NCBI GenBank assembly: GCA_947044365.1
Contig: OX345637.1
Coordinates: 9,785,576-9,849,575 of the forward strand
Reading direction: 5' to 3'
Length of the DNA stretch: 64,000 nt
Source of the DNA: Petrosia ficiformis
Taxonomy: Eukaryota > Porifera > Demospongiae > Haplosclerida > Petrosiidae
In this document: positions 23,434 through 37,247 of the stretch, piece after piece
Layout: each line of letters starts with the position of its first letter
Position numbering within the stretch: position 1 is the first letter of the stretch
Notes under the pieces: generated by a model
Told to the model about the DNA's origin: nothing
What the model saw: only the letters and a program-made list of their open reading frames with translations
Database searches by the model: none
Translations under genes and position numbers: made by a program

Positions 23434-23900
23434 CCGATTAACTGCCATAGACGCCAATTGGCGTCTTGGATGCCACACCTTACTCTTATGCTTATATCTC
23501 ACGAAGGATATTAGTTAGGGCCCTGATATTTTGGCAACACTGAGAGGAGTTCTTGTGCTAAAAATAATCTGTACTGAGTCTAGAGGCGTACCATAAGAAA
23601 ACATGGAGTTTTTTCAGTGTGAAAATTTATTGTGGTTTTACAGTGTGTTTACACTGTTTAGATTATTATAATAATAATTATTTCTATAAACAAGTAAAAT
23701 AAGTATGACACAGAAGACAAAGATATGAGACAAGTGATGTCTTGAAAATGATGGTCAGCAATACTGAATCTGAAGATCCACTGATGTATAGCACAGATTG
23801 ATGATTTTGACAATGATAACAGTGAGCCCTCTAACGATGAAAGGATCCTTCACCATTACACCTTACTACATCACCAGTAGACTGTACTATATAATATATA

Positions 23901-23944
<44 letters not shown>

Positions 23945-24439
23945 TACATAATGATTATTCTAAATTTTATATATCATTTTCAAATATAGCAACTAATAAT
24001 ATAATATAAACTCACTATATTCCCAATCATCATTATTTATCAAGCTGCAAAACATTTGTTTACATCTAAACATACTTATAACATCCAATAGAGTCATTCA
24101 CTTACTTTTGATATGGCAAGTGTCCAGAGCACTCCACATCATCATTTCAGTGTTCAAAGCCTCTGTCATGAGCTTTAGGAAGCTTTTTAGTTGTAAAACA
24201 ATGGGTAATAACACACTTTCAGACAAAAAGAAACATAACTTTCCACCAGATTATCACAGCCCTTCAAGAAAAACATCGTTCGATTCCTCATCACGTGCTC
24301 TACAATGTTATAATACTGTAAAAGCAGTTTTGACGCTTGTTTCGTCATCTATAGGGGTTTTCCCTGTCTAGTAGATATTTTTGTGATGCCTTTGGCGTTT
24401 GAGGGCAAGTCAACGCCCACGCACGTGGCTGTTAATCGG
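23434..24439. mobile_element. 1-kb TTAA-flanked (piggyBac-type) element, degenerate
   Basis: Terminal inverted repeats CCGATTAACTGCCA and TGGCTGTTAATCGG are directly flanked by TTAA (23430-23433 and 24440-24443). Near 23745-23860, codons for a strongly acidic Ser/Asp/Glu-rich stretch (with a stop in it) resemble the acidic N-terminus of piggyBac transposases. A long (TA)n tract follows at about 23905-23935. Nested inside the 22796-24560 element. Confidence 0.75.
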
Positions 24440-24560
24440 TTAATCGGTTAATCTTATAGTGTCATGTCCGGTGGAATATGTATATTTAACAGGAAGTTGG
24501 GGTCTACGTAATATACACTGATCGCGGTAGCTTTCATCTTATGGCTTCCTATAATACAAG

Positions 24561-26984
24561 TAACTATGTATGTATGGATATATGTATGTATGGATATATG
24601 TATGTATATTATGTTTACATAACTATTTGAATGCTAAAGGTTTGGTATTATTATCTTTTATATATGTATTTGGATGTACATTTAAGTATGTATGTGTAAT
24701 TTTGAGGTCACAATGATTCATGTTTATAGATAAACATTATGCACTACCAAACATAAACATCATGTATCTATCATAAACTTTTCAAATTCTAGATAAACAA
24801 TTTAAATAAACATTCAATTACCATGTCCACAAATAATAATGATAATGATATTAATATAATAAACAACACATAAAATGATTATACATAATATATACATAAT
24901 AATTATATATACAAATAATATTATAGACACTACTACATAAATATACAAATACATTAGCTACTGTTACACCTTGTAATGGACATGTATACATTGAAGCATA
25001 AACTATTCATTCCAAGTATAATTATACTGATAATGTTTGTGTTTAAGTATACCATATGGTATGTACACTATTGATACCATATATGGAATGACCTTACTGT
25101 CAAATAACAGCACTTTATAATTATATATATTAATGAGTGGTGGATATATAGTAGATACTCTACAACATAAGCTATAATTGATTTCAATACAGTATATCCC
25201 ATGTTGTCTAACCACACATGTATAATATATGGCTTCAAAACTATTATTATGTCTATTAGTCTGTTGTAGTCAATTGTGCATAACATGACTACTACTATTT
25301 ATTTCTAGATCCATATAAAAATGGTGTGATATCTATACTAAATTACATGCCATTGTTAATGTGAACATTCACTAGTGATGTTTTTGAACAAGTGCCTCAG
25401 TCCATGCAGTTGTCATATGTTCAACTACCCAATTATGATATGTTAATACATGTAGTACATTATATATCATAATGTGTTATACAAATTGTATATGAATATG
25501 TATTTCACATCATTTGGTATATATATAGTAATACGTAGTAACTAGTATTTGGTAATATTAAATTATAACCACATTGAAGGAAATATGGTGAAATTATAAA
25601 TAAACCATTTTATTGTGTACAAAACTTGATATGGTATGGAATTTTGTGTATCATAGAATGACAGTAATTAGATTTACTTATAATTATTATCATGAGATTC
25701 AATTATTGTTATGAACAATTATAATCTTCCTGATATATTCTACTTGACTAAGTATAATCCCCATAAAATGATTAATCAATATATATTCACACCCACATCA
25801 TAATCATTACTCACTTATTCAAAATTTACACTTCTTAAAGTGAAAATGCCTCACATCAACACAAACTAAAAATGGTAAAATACACTTACAGGTTACAGAA
25901 AATAGTACCAAGTGAGAAAGGATTATTAATGAACATATGTGATTGAGTTCATCACACCATTATAGTGAAATACCTGATCTTATTAACCTCTCTACACTTA
26001 CTATGAGGGGTTTTATTAATGTGTATTGACCTTTATAAAAATTACATTAGTTATGTGCATGTATGTAACAGGAAGTATGTCTGACAGTCTATAATACATG
26101 AATAATAGTAAAATCCCTATAAGTAGTATGGTATTGTAACTATACGAGAATTACAGCCTATTGATGCATCAAAATATTCAAGCATGTTTTGCTGTTTGAT
26201 ATGAGTAACTATAAATGTATATGACAGATTCTGTCATGCTCATGAACATGTTGTTACATAAACAGGAAGTTAATTAGTGTACATTCATTAGGCTTCATAC
26301 ATCACTACAATAAATTATGAGTTTATGTCAGCAATGCAATTCCAAAAGCAATTCCAAAAGCAATGAAACAAGAAGATATATAAGTGGATATGGCCACTAA
26401 CTGAAACAAATGGATTTGACTAGGGGATTCAAATTACCATTTAACACAAACTTTATCACTATATAGTAAAAATGTTTTATTACAAACCTGTCATATATGT
26501 AACTGCTATTTTTGGGTCATAATGTTACCAACTTTAGTTTGGAATGTCCAACAATCATTTTACCTGCACCATTTTCATATAATTATCCTTCACATCTCTT
26601 TTTATGTATGTCAAATTTCAATCCATTGCTTCATTATTGAGTTACAGTATAATTATGTATTAACCTTATGACATTAAACTATACACTATAGTACATGTAA
26701 AGTCATTACATCATAATTCTGAGGACAATGTGAACATACTTTAATTATTACATACCTACTCATGAAGATGTAACATTGATGTCCAATTGATTGATACACT
26801 TGAGTGAACACATTGACCCATGTGTACAAATTAATCATTGACAAATCTAAATAAATGACATAATAGTTCAACAATAATAATAGTTATCATAATCATTAAT
26901 AATTAGAGTTAATTATAGCAACAAAGTAAATCTAATTAGTGCCCTTGTGATACAGAGGATTGTAGAGTGAGATCAGAACATAAT
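24561..26984. other. Intergenic AT-rich DNA upstream of receptor C
   Basis: Opens with tandem GTATGTATGGATATAT words. A block around 24985-25105 and the last 400 bases or so match the upstream flank of receptor B (about 3300-3670), so the upstream region was duplicated with the gene. No gene seen. Confidence 0.6.
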
Positions 26985-29900
26985 ATGAGAGTTGATTTGA
27001 GACATGCCAATATCTTTAACTGCATCTTGTTGATTGTTGTGAAAATTAAAGGTTATACTTATAATTATAATTACATGAATAGAAAACATCTTTGTGAGTC
27101 CGGTATAATTATGGGTATTATTTGTCATTGGGCCAAATGTGTATACTTTGGTTTGTGTATTAATCATACAAAACTGTGCCCCACCCTATCAGTTTGACTG
27201 CCTTGATTATATAAGTGCCAGATGAATAGCAATGGGTGATTTGATACCAAAGCATTCGATACATCAATACTACGTCTGAAATTTCTGGTTTCAAGTAATG
27301 TCTAAGTATCGATACCTATACTATTGCTAGTTACCACACCTCTATTTTGATCTGACACACCCATTTAAGAGTTAAAATTTCATAGCACTACCACATTTTT
27401 AACTGAATTTGTATAAAATTTGATGTTTATGTAAGCACGTGCATTATCAAGTATCAGTATCATACTCAATACTGATTCCCATTTTACTCAGTATCATATC
27501 AAAATGAAAATTACTGGTATCGCCCACCACTACAGATGAATACCCACTATGATAATTATAATAGTTGTAATTAACCACACAGTAATTATCATGAATGATG
27601 AGTTTGAAAGATTATTAGTAATTGTTTTCATCTCTTTTTACAGTTTCAGAATCAGTAACTATAACACAAACATCACCCTCATATTCTCCCGTGTGTCCAG
27701 AAGATGATGTAGTGTTAACATGTCAAGGGACTAGTGATGATACATTCCTAGTCTTTGAAGCTAGTAATGGTGGTACACTTCAAGCAGTAGACAGTACAAA
27801 CATTATAAATACAAATCTGAATGGTATTGTTTTACAATGGATTGGAATGAATGGAACAGATCTAACAGCTACTGCTACTATCTCTAATATACCACTAAAC
27901 ATGAATGGTGTAATAATTAGTTGTTCAACCAGTGGAGTGTTTGGAACATTTCCAATGGAGAAAGTTAACATAACAGGTTTGATATTATAAACAGAACAAA
28001 CTATATGACGGAAACATTTTGTAGTGAAAACTCTTTTATGCATACCTGAATAACGAAATCGAATGCATAATACATTAATTCACACACTACATGACTATAT
28101 TGATTATCACTTTAATTACTTTTGAATGATAATTGATTACTTCAATTACTAAATCAGGATTAGAGGAAACAAGTGATGTCCAAGATTGCCATCAAAGACT
28201 AAGATCACTTTGATACTGATTGAACCCTACCCTAAATGAACCACATAATGATATTCATGAGATTTTGATGGCCATGTTAGACATTAATAGATGAAACAGG
28301 AGTAGATGAAACATGTATAAATCTCAATATTACCCATATAGGTGACCCACCAACTGTCACTAACCTCACTCTCACTACACTTAATAACACTTCTGCTATA
28401 TTAACATGGTCAACTAATGAACAACCAAATTGTGTATCATTTTACACAATTGAACTCAACAGTGAGAGCTCTACATTTCTTTATAATACCAGTAACTCAA
28501 CTCCACGACAGATAATATCAGATCTCATGATTGGACAAACATATAACATCACTGTTACTGCTATTGATGTGATTGGAACGAGTGGAAACAGAAGTCTACC
28601 TCTATTATATCACTGGAATGGTGAGAAATAACAAATGATTTTAGTTAGCTAACTAAAACTAACTAAAATATTTCTTAAACAATCTTAACTAACTGAAACT
28701 AATTTTCTAAACTAAAACAACATTAATTTAGTACTAAGTATAATAATAATTATGTTCTTGTTCTTGTACGTAGTACCGTCCAGTGTGAATGGAATAAGTG
28801 CCGTCTATATTCAAGAAATAAATACTATTGTCCTAAACTGGAATGTAAGAATACATGTTGTTATATTGAATTAATAGTTAATTATTATCTATAATTGTTT
28901 TAACATAGTCTATTCATTTGGTAAATTATCATGTTAATTAGGTCAGCTAAAGTAGATTCATCAGTGCTCACCACTACTTTAAAACTCACCATCTCAACTG
29001 TCATTAACCAAACCCTCTTTTAAATCATCTCATGGTAGAATTCAAATTTGTTATAATTACTGTCTGTCTGCCCACATGGGAAATTACAAAGATGATGAGA
29101 AGTATTAATGTACTTTGCCTGGCCTATCTCTCAAGAAATATTCGTATAAAACAATGTATATACTAATATAACAAATGCTTTTTAACATAATCATCACCAT
29201 AGTATATACACCATATATATAATATAATGTACATAATTATAATTAACATAATTTATATAAACTGTTAACTTTGACAAGTAGTAATTTAGTTCTGATTTAT
29301 ATTGACTAGTATATATAGTATGTGCCATAATAAGGAATGGTAACAAAAGCAATACAATGTACATGTACTTTAAACATGTAAATCCTATACTAGTTACATA
29401 CGGTACATGTGCTGACTTCTCAAATATCAGTGGAGTACATCAAATGTTATTAGTACAAATTCATGTACATATTTATATTAATTAGTTACTCTGGAATGAG
29501 CTAATAACATTTATTTTTTCGCATATTGGAATTGGAATACTAGTAATACACCACAGGTTTTGTACCTATATAATACTATGCTACATATATAGCTACATTA
29601 TATTAATACGTTTGTTATCATATGCCTTATTATGACATGTACTTTATACTAGTCAATATAGGTCAAGATCAAATGAACTGTGCATGACTGGTATATATTA
29701 CCTATTGGGAAATATAAATCGGCATGGAGGAAAACATAATTTCATTTAAATTCCTGTAACCTACTGAAGGTTAAAATAACCTATTGCTTTTTACAGTGTA
29801 GCTTTTATATAACCATTTAACTTGACAATCACAGAGATACTAACCCAAATGTGTATAGTATGTGTATAGAAAGTCAGAAGTGTACAAATGTAGCCAAAGA

Positions 29901-32900
29901 CAGACAAGCAAATCTCCATAATTAAAATGTAATATGTTCATTTACTCCTGTGGGAGAGGTGTACAACATATTCATGCATTTGCAAAGCAAGAAATAAGGT
30001 CTAAAATTTGCTTGGACATTAATGATTTTTGATTGGTCATGTAATGTATTGTGTATGTGATATAAGCAGACATTTGTTTAAAACGGTTGGAAATTGTCCA
30101 GTGACCAGTAGCTATTTCTTGCCCTGCATTTGGACAAGCCATTAGGTACAGTATATTATCATGGGTGGGGTAATAGATGAATATCATTAGGAAGTGAACC
30201 CACAATGATGCTGCACAATCAAGGGAATAAAGTGAAATACAATGAGGATGGTCATGCTCCTAGGATAAAGGGGCATGGACTCTAGGATCAACAACCACAT
30301 CCATGATAACATGCTATACCTGATGTCATTGTTTAACAGCCCACTTAGGAGGTTTACATTGTACACATACCATAGATATATATACTTATATATGTCCCGA
30401 TACGGCGAAACATCAAAGTAAGCCACAGGGATATATAGCACTGCGGTCAGCAGATATAGCACTGCGGTCAGATATAGCACCTGCCATCGAAACAGACTAC
30501 AAGAAAACAACGCTTACCTTCTCCAAAGTGCCGACAAAAAGGTAGGAGAAGCATCAGACATCAACAAAGGTTTTGTCTTTCGTGACATATATTGGTTATA
30601 TCCCGCTACTCGTGCAATATCAGATATATAATCGCCTTGCCCTCAAGCTACGCCCTCGGCCTTGGTGATTATATATCTGATATAGCACTCGTACCGGGAT
30701 ATAACCTATACGTAGAGGATTGTTATTGTAACTATTTGTTGCTAAGGGACATCTTGTTTGTATGCTGTTTCAGTTTAAATACTGTCCTGATCTTGTTTGT
30801 GTGGATTTTTAATATCCCTACACATTTTTGAAAATGTTTCACTAATCTTTCTATAATGTCATCTCCCTAGTACTCTTCAGATAATATACATCCTCCTGTC
30901 CTCCATTATGCTGTGGAACATAACATCACTGGTAGTGGAGAAGTCATTTTTCCGACAGACACAAATGTATCAATTATGATATCAATGTTAAATGAAGAAA
31001 ATATTTTCAGTATCAGTATTGCTGCTGTGAATATCATTGGCATTGGTCCTTATTTACATAAGAATGGTAAAAGAAGATTGTAATTTAGAATTGCTTTTAT
31101 ACTTAATATTCCAATCCTGTAGTCATTATTGTGATATCTCCAACAACGTCATCAATAGGTTTGTTAAATTCAGATATGTATATAATTGTATAGTACTTTA
31201 TCTGTTATATCAAGGTATTTCCAGTTCAGATGTTACTTCTCAAATCCATACTGGAATAACAGCTGATACATTGTCATGTACGTAAGTTAATATAACTGAA
31301 ACATAGCCAGGCCAAAATACATACATGATGAGTAGTTTTCAGTATTGCATGACAAAATATCTATCTCTATGAAAACAGAATGCTAATATTATAGTGTAGA
31401 AATGTATAGGCCCATCCCATCTGGGCAGTTATTTAAATCTAGGCATGTTGCCCCCTACATTGGCCAACCATACATTATTACTAAGGATATATTGAGAACT
31501 TTATTTGGAGTGTTTGTTTTTCATCACTTCTACTAATCCTGGAAGTGTACACTAGTTATCTCATACCATCCCCTCATCCATTCATAGTAAAGTTTATCAC
31601 TTTTATAAACTATTATGATAACTACGTATATAAACTTTTATTAGAACAATAGTACCTATTACACGAATTGTAAGAGTCTGAAAAGTTATACCGTATAGTC
31701 CTACATTTTGTGTTTTTCGTAAAAGCTAATGAACCATGAAATTTTTATTCACGAAAATAATAGTCACAACCACTACATGTGAGCATTTATGATGAACATG
31801 AAAATTTAAGCACAAAATAGTTGAATACTGTACAAGCACGAAAATTTTACCCACAGACATTTAGGGCTATACGGTATTGTAATTGAAATGTATGGCCAGC
31901 CCCATCCTTACATAGGGAGTACAATCATATTCTCTAATTATTAGATAGTCAAAACAAGTGCATGTTTGTCACATATGACATTTCATTTTTTAGCATCATT
32001 GATGAAATTTACATCAACATCATCAGTACAACCATCAAATACTGTGTGTGATCCATCACAATGTTCTATATCAACAGCCATTGGTCAGTTATAAAACTAA
32101 CTAATTCATAAATTAAATATTCCTTTTACACAGCTGATTCACACTAACGGGTAGTAGCACTACTACTTATTAGTGTGAATTGCATATTTGTGAATAATAA
32201 TGTGTTGGATACTCATTGTATCATGCTCATTTTCAAGCATATGTGTGTAGCTAGTGATAGTAGAACTATTGTAGTTGTAATGCTGCTCTTTGTTGAGAAC
32301 GAGTATGAAATAGGTAAAACTGTCCGAAGTTTGGGCGTGTCCGGAGTTACCCACGATTACCTTATACAGTAGAACCCTTCTATTCTGGACACACCTTTGG
32401 GACAAATATAAGTGTCCTGATTACAGGAGTATCCTCATTTCAGTGTCAGTGAATTTATATTATAAAGCACAGTTTGGGACATTTTTTAGTGTCCTTAATA
32501 CAGGGGTGTCCTCATTCCAGGGTGTCCTCAATAGAGGCGTTTCACTGTATATGTATCATACACGTTTGCATCCTCATAACCATTAGATCAATAAATGTAC
32601 ATGTAAATGTCATACCTTTATCCTCAGATAATGAATGTACTTGTGTGTCATCTTTGACGCCAACTGTGACTACATCTGTACTATCAACTTCATTTTCAAC
32701 ACCAACAACAACAACCACAGATGTAACTTCTACTATATACTCACAAACCCAAACTGAGGATATGTTAATGCTAACATCATTTATCAGCAGTATGACAATT
32801 TCCACATCACCCACTCCTGTAGTGTCAAATGAAACACCATCTTCTTCTACCCCATCTTCAGCAGTGTCTGTGAAGTACAGCATATCTCGTAAGTAAATGT

Positions 32901-33342
32901 AACTTGTGAATTTATTCTGTGTTATGATATTGTGTTTATTAAATACATAAAGAACAAAAAAGGCAACAGAGGAACAGACAGACACACAAATATATTTACT
33001 GGACAATGATTCACTAAGTTGATTAGCAGCAAATGTTTATTACAAAACATGATTTTTCAATCTATAACCTTTTTTAAGTGTTGAAAAAATGTCATAAACC
33101 AAATCTTTGTGTTTTGTAATAAATATTTGCTGCTAGAATCGTTGTCCAGTAACTTAATATAATAAATATATTCATACAATCACTGTGACTGTGGATGACA
33201 ACTTTTGTTGTTTGGACTACCACAAAATACTGTCAGACACACAAATAGACAGATAGAAAATGAACTCATTGACAAATTCATTATTATTTTCTTTATTACA
33301 GTTGGAGCCATACTTTTGATTGGATTGCTAATTCACTTATAA
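26985..33342 (+). CDS. Receptor C: Ig + 2 FN3 protein with hydrophobic C-terminus and no tail
   Basis: Ten exons: 26985-27051, 27644-27976, 28342-28620, 28774-28844, 30871-31066, 31123-31158, 31215-31277, 31994-32083, 32628-32888, 33302-33342. The sum of 1437 nt closes in frame (478 residues). The first eight are clear counterparts of B (same lengths and phases, one 3 nt shorter). B's membrane/tail exon is missing: at the expected acceptor (about 32133) unrelated sequence with a small inverted repeat occurs. Splicing can continue in phase to a Ser/Thr-rich stalk exon (DNECTCVSS...) and a tiny last exon encoding LGAILLIGLLIHL and a stop. A short hydrophobic end after small residues and no tail is what a GPI-anchor signal looks like. 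A short type I anchor or a broken gene are alternatives. The first eight exons are firm, the last two plausible. Confidence 0.65.
27229..27533. mobile_element. 305-base MITE in the first intron of receptor C
   Basis: Inserted relative to B. The ends are near TGGGTGATTTGATACC and GGTATCGCCCACCA, short imperfect inverted repeats. AGATGAATA flanks it on both sides (27220-27228 and 27534-27542), an 8-10 base target duplication as made by hAT or Mutator-type elements. Confidence 0.7.
30385..30720. mobile_element. Inverted-repeat insertion in the large intron of receptor C
   Basis: About 330 bases absent from the matching intron of B (near 5490). It contains tandem copies of TATAGCACTGCGGTCAG and a foldback whose arms (30595-30635 and 30670-30710) share GGTTATATCCCG and GATATATAATC in opposite sense. 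No gene. Confidence 0.65.
32367..32547. mobile_element. 181-base pogo/Tigger-type MITE in receptor C
   Basis: Begins CAGTAGAACCCTTCTATTCT and ends with a near complement (AGAGGCGTTTCACTG), flanked by TA on each side. CAGT ends plus TA duplication are typical of Tc1/mariner-pogo derivatives. The internal words TCCTGATTACAGG also occur at 2650-2670. It sits between the vanished membrane exon and the replacement stalk exon. Confidence 0.65.
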
Positions 33343-33536
33343 ATGTACAATATCATAGTTAATGTCATACCTGTATTCTTTGAATCAGTTTGAGTATATA
33401 CATGCACTGGTGTTAAATGTATTTCATTAACAATTAATACGTATGTATTATTATTATTGTTATAATTATAATTATTATTTCTTGTGGTTAAATGTTTAGA
33501 CACATTACTGTATGGTCCCATGAAGTTGTTCATATA

Positions 33537-33624
<88 letters not shown>

Positions 33625-34970
33625 TATGTATATTTATATAATAATTATACTGATGTAATTAATATAATGTGAGTACTAAATGTTTAAAATATCATTAATA
33701 CTGTGTACATAATTATAAACATAGTTAGGATGTTTATGACATGTTGTGGCTTTGAAAGGAAAGGAAAGGGACGAACAGTTGTCATGAATATTATCATCAT
33801 GATTAATAAACAAATTCATAGTCATTACAAACAACAAAAACATCTCATGTTACAGTTACTATGACAACAAATTAGGGTCTGGAAGTTATTAAATTACTAG
33901 TTCCAGTAGAATATAAGCTTAGGTCTGAGTCTGAATCTGTGTGTATGGAATTGAGTCATACACTACAATTATAAAAATAAATAAGAACATAAGACTACTC
34001 TGTATGTAAACAGCTTGTACATACATGTGGGAATAATAAACATTTTTACATCAATAAAATAGTGCTAGTGAGCCATATAATGGATTGAATATTTTGGGTA
34101 AAAAAATAGCTTCATAATTATGTATAGAATAAAAGATCATAATAATATAATAGTTGCATTACAAATTAGTGACTTAATGTCCATAAAAGGTTCTGATCTG
34201 CTTACAAATGCAAAGTACTTATTTAGTATGCAATTGATTATACATCATGTATACATGCATTACCAAACATTATAAATATATTTTAGCTTTTTTTTTCAAT
34301 AATGTATTATAATTATAATATAATAACAATATAAAAATTTCTGTTGATCGCATAAAACTATTAATTTTCATAGATTTTCATTTTGTACATGCCTAAAAAA
34401 CTGCTTTTATTTCTTGTGTATTGCGCATAACATTAATTTTATTAAATTTTTTTTCTAAAATTAAAATTGCTGAGTGTAACTACTAGTCACTGAGCAGTAA
34501 TTACGATGATTCTGTAAACAAGTCTACATTTGCTTAGAAAAGTAAACTCATAATTAACTCCAGTATGGGAAGTAGCTAATGTCATAAAGTATTGTAAAGT
34601 ACTGAAGCTATTGTATATTAGAATGAAAACAGATTCATCATTATAGTCAAATGGGATATGTATATTTTTGTAATCTAAATGTAAACGTATTCTTGAATAG
34701 AACAAATTGTATATAAACCAACTATACTATGACGACTGAGTAATGAATAACATACAAATAATACCAAACAATTGAATGATGGGAGGAAGAAAAACAGAAT
34801 ACACACTTGTGATGTTGGATATTCGTCATTGGTAAGTTAAATTTCTGTAAAAATATTATAATCAATTTTATAATTCTAGATGCTAATCTCCAGTGTATAC
34901 CATTTCATCGTGATCGTCAAAATACTGATCTAACATTTTCAACACATTGTCAAGTATACATATCATAATT
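33343..34970. other. Intergenic DNA between C and E with a long (AT)n tract
   Basis: A (TA/AT)n microsatellite runs from about 33530 to 33622 with one AATT interruption. The rest is AT-rich without genes. Confidence 0.7.
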
Positions 34971-37247
34971 ATGAAGATTTTCTATTTGATCTTCTCAGTT
35001 TTATTATTCATTAGTAAGTGATATCAATATATTGAGAGTTATGATTGTATTATTGATAAAGGGTCCAAACATTCAATTCACAGAATGCATTGTGATCTTC
35101 CTACATAATGTTATAGATGCTTATTACCATGTTGTAATAATTCAGTGGAGTCTTTTATTGAGCCTTATTAACACGATAGAATTTTCTTTATTAATAAAAA
35201 TTTATGAATAAAAACTAAACATTTTAACCCATAGGTCTTCTTCAGCACGAATCAGCAATAGAAGACCTTTGGGTTGAAACATTCAGTTTTAATTCATAAA
35301 TGTTTATTAATAAAGAAAATTCTACCATGTTAATAAGGCTCAATAAAAAAACTTCACTGAATCTTCCTACATAGTTTATTATATGCATGATGTGATAGTT
35401 AATAATTTATAATAATGTCTGTTTATATTCTCAGGTTGTTCACATGGGACAGTTGTTCAGGTTAATTGTACAAGTGATTTGTGTCCTCATGAAACAGCAA
35501 CATACTCATGTAAAGTAACAGATGCTACTTGGATTAAATGGTTAATTCAGAGAGGACCTGATATTGATGCAGCATTGCTCAATTCTAATAGTTATTTAGG
35601 CGATACAAATTCAATTGAAGGTCTAACTATGACCTTAGTTAGTAAAACTGGTGGACTTACTGCTACTGCAACTTTTAAGATGACACTTGATGTTAATAAT
35701 ACTTCAATATTATGTGATGATGAATTTATTAGTATACCTGATCCTAATGATGGATGCTATGTTGCCCTACAAGGTGAAATTAGTTTCATTATCCATAGTA
35801 TTATATATATCGAATTCTTATGTCAATATAGATTTCAGTGTTCCTTCACCTCCTACTAACATCACTATACAATACATTGATGATACCGGTATTAGTTTAG
35901 CTTGGTCACCTCCAACAAAACACAGTAAATGTGTCACAGGCTTCAGTATTAATGTTAATAACACAATTAATAATGAAGTAAAAACATATAAATCAACCAG
36001 TGGTCAAATTAATGTGAATGGGTTGACAGCTGGTGTCCAATACTTAGTAGTCATAGCTGGTATTGACAAGGGAGAAAGAGAAGGTGAAAATGGATATCTG
36101 ACATTTCAAATAGGTATGAAAAAATATCTTTGCATCATTGTAATACAGTATATAATTGTATACGTATCTCAATTAATATCGCTATAATACATAAATGCAC
36201 TAATATATTTTATCCCAAATGCTTCTTTAACACCAACTGTAACAACTACAACTATACTATCAACTTCATCATCAGAACAAACTAATCCAGCTATGTCTGT
36301 CTCGTCAACTTCATCATCATTGACATCAATACAAACTATTACAGCTACAACTACATTCATACCACCAACAACACCACATAAAACCACTACATCTCTACTG
36401 TCAAATACCTATTCACAAAATCAAACAGAAAATACTTTATATGCCACATCAACTTCAATGCCAAAGGATGGTACTTCTTTTTATTTTCGTGAGTGAAAAT
36501 GAATAGAACTATTCTGTATTTCATTATCAACTCATTAACATGCATTCACATACATATGAATAGATCATGAAAATCCTCTTATAAGCTATCTAAAACTTCT
36601 TTTGTTACATTTAAATCACTAGTACATATGTGTGGCACTACCTAAGATCTAGGATGTTAGGTCCATATAAGGTCATGGGGTTCTTAATGGTTTTTAGTAT
36701 ACCCACTTAATGTTCAAATCCCAAAACAATAACATGTATACAAGTGCCCGATGAATAGCCACTACAAGTGAAACACAAAACATTGTCACTAGTGAATGTA
36801 AATAAAAGCAGAGATTTTTATCCATATACAATAATACATTATATGTAGTATGAAGTAAATAGTTATAGCTTTCGATATCAATAAATAATTATTATAATAA
36901 TTATAATTTCTAGTGGTATAAAATTATGTGTTGATGCAAAATTCATTAACATTTTAATCAGCTACCATATTCACAATTAATGGCTATATCTTGTCCAAAT
37001 ACTTCAATCATAATTTTATATCCATTTTGTCAGTAAACCACAAATATCACCAACATAATAACTATTATGAATACATTATACTGCAGGCATTGTTATACCA
37101 TTGGCTGGATCTTTCACGCTACTGGCAGCTGTTGTAATTATCATGTTCATTGTGAGTCTCGTTATATATAAGAGGAGTAAGCGAAAGTCAAATATCGACC
37201 TAACAACTACTACAGCTGAGGAAACATCAGAACTAAAAAACTGTTAA
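34971..37247 (+). CDS. Receptor E: Ig + FN3 membrane protein with truncated tail
   Basis: Exons 34971-35013 (signal peptide, IFYLIFSVLLFI), 35435-35773 (Ig; VNCTSDLCPHETATYSC and TSILCDD), 35832-36113 (one FN3), 36291-36488 (Ser/Thr/Pro stalk), 37087-37247 (membrane segment and tail). The sum of 1023 nt closes in frame (340 residues). Two oddities against copy D. First, the stalk exon's original acceptor (CCCAAAG in D) is CCCAAATG here, so I use an in-phase AG 60 bases downstream. Second, one extra A in the tail (GAACTAAAAAAC) shifts the frame to TAA at 37245-37247, removing the only tail tyrosine (MYEAP). The extracellular part is intact, so E may still reach the surface but without that signalling motif. 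Confidence 0.7.
35140..35362. mobile_element. 223-base MITE in intron 1 of receptor E
   Basis: Both ends read ATTCAGTG(G/A)AGT inward, and complementarity continues for about 90 bases (TTATTGAGCC, AAGAAAATTCTA). It is absent from D, so it inserted after the D/E duplication or was lost from D. Confidence 0.75.

Larger units (their letters stand above)
22796..24560. mobile_element. 1.77-kb transposon with ~30-base terminal inverted repeats, carrying a nested element
   Basis: The left end (22796-22826) and right end (24531-24560) are inverted copies sharing ATAGGAAGCCATAAGATGAAAG. Between them lie a Crypton-like coding relic (22962-23340) and a nested TTAA-flanked element (23434-24439). Removing the nested element leaves about 760 bases, so this is a degraded or non-autonomous element. 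Confidence 0.7.

Noticed and set aside
30592..30831. 79-codon frame within the large intron of C
   Set aside because: Formed by the arms of an inverted-repeat insertion; no splice phase or homologue supports it.
32542..33006. 154-codon minus-strand frame
   Set aside because: Antisense of the Ser/Thr-rich stalk exon of receptor C; valine/aspartate-rich composition is typical of reverse-read Ser/Thr repeats.
33484..33672. Open frame of alternating Tyr/Ile
   Set aside because: Translation of the (AT)n microsatellite only.
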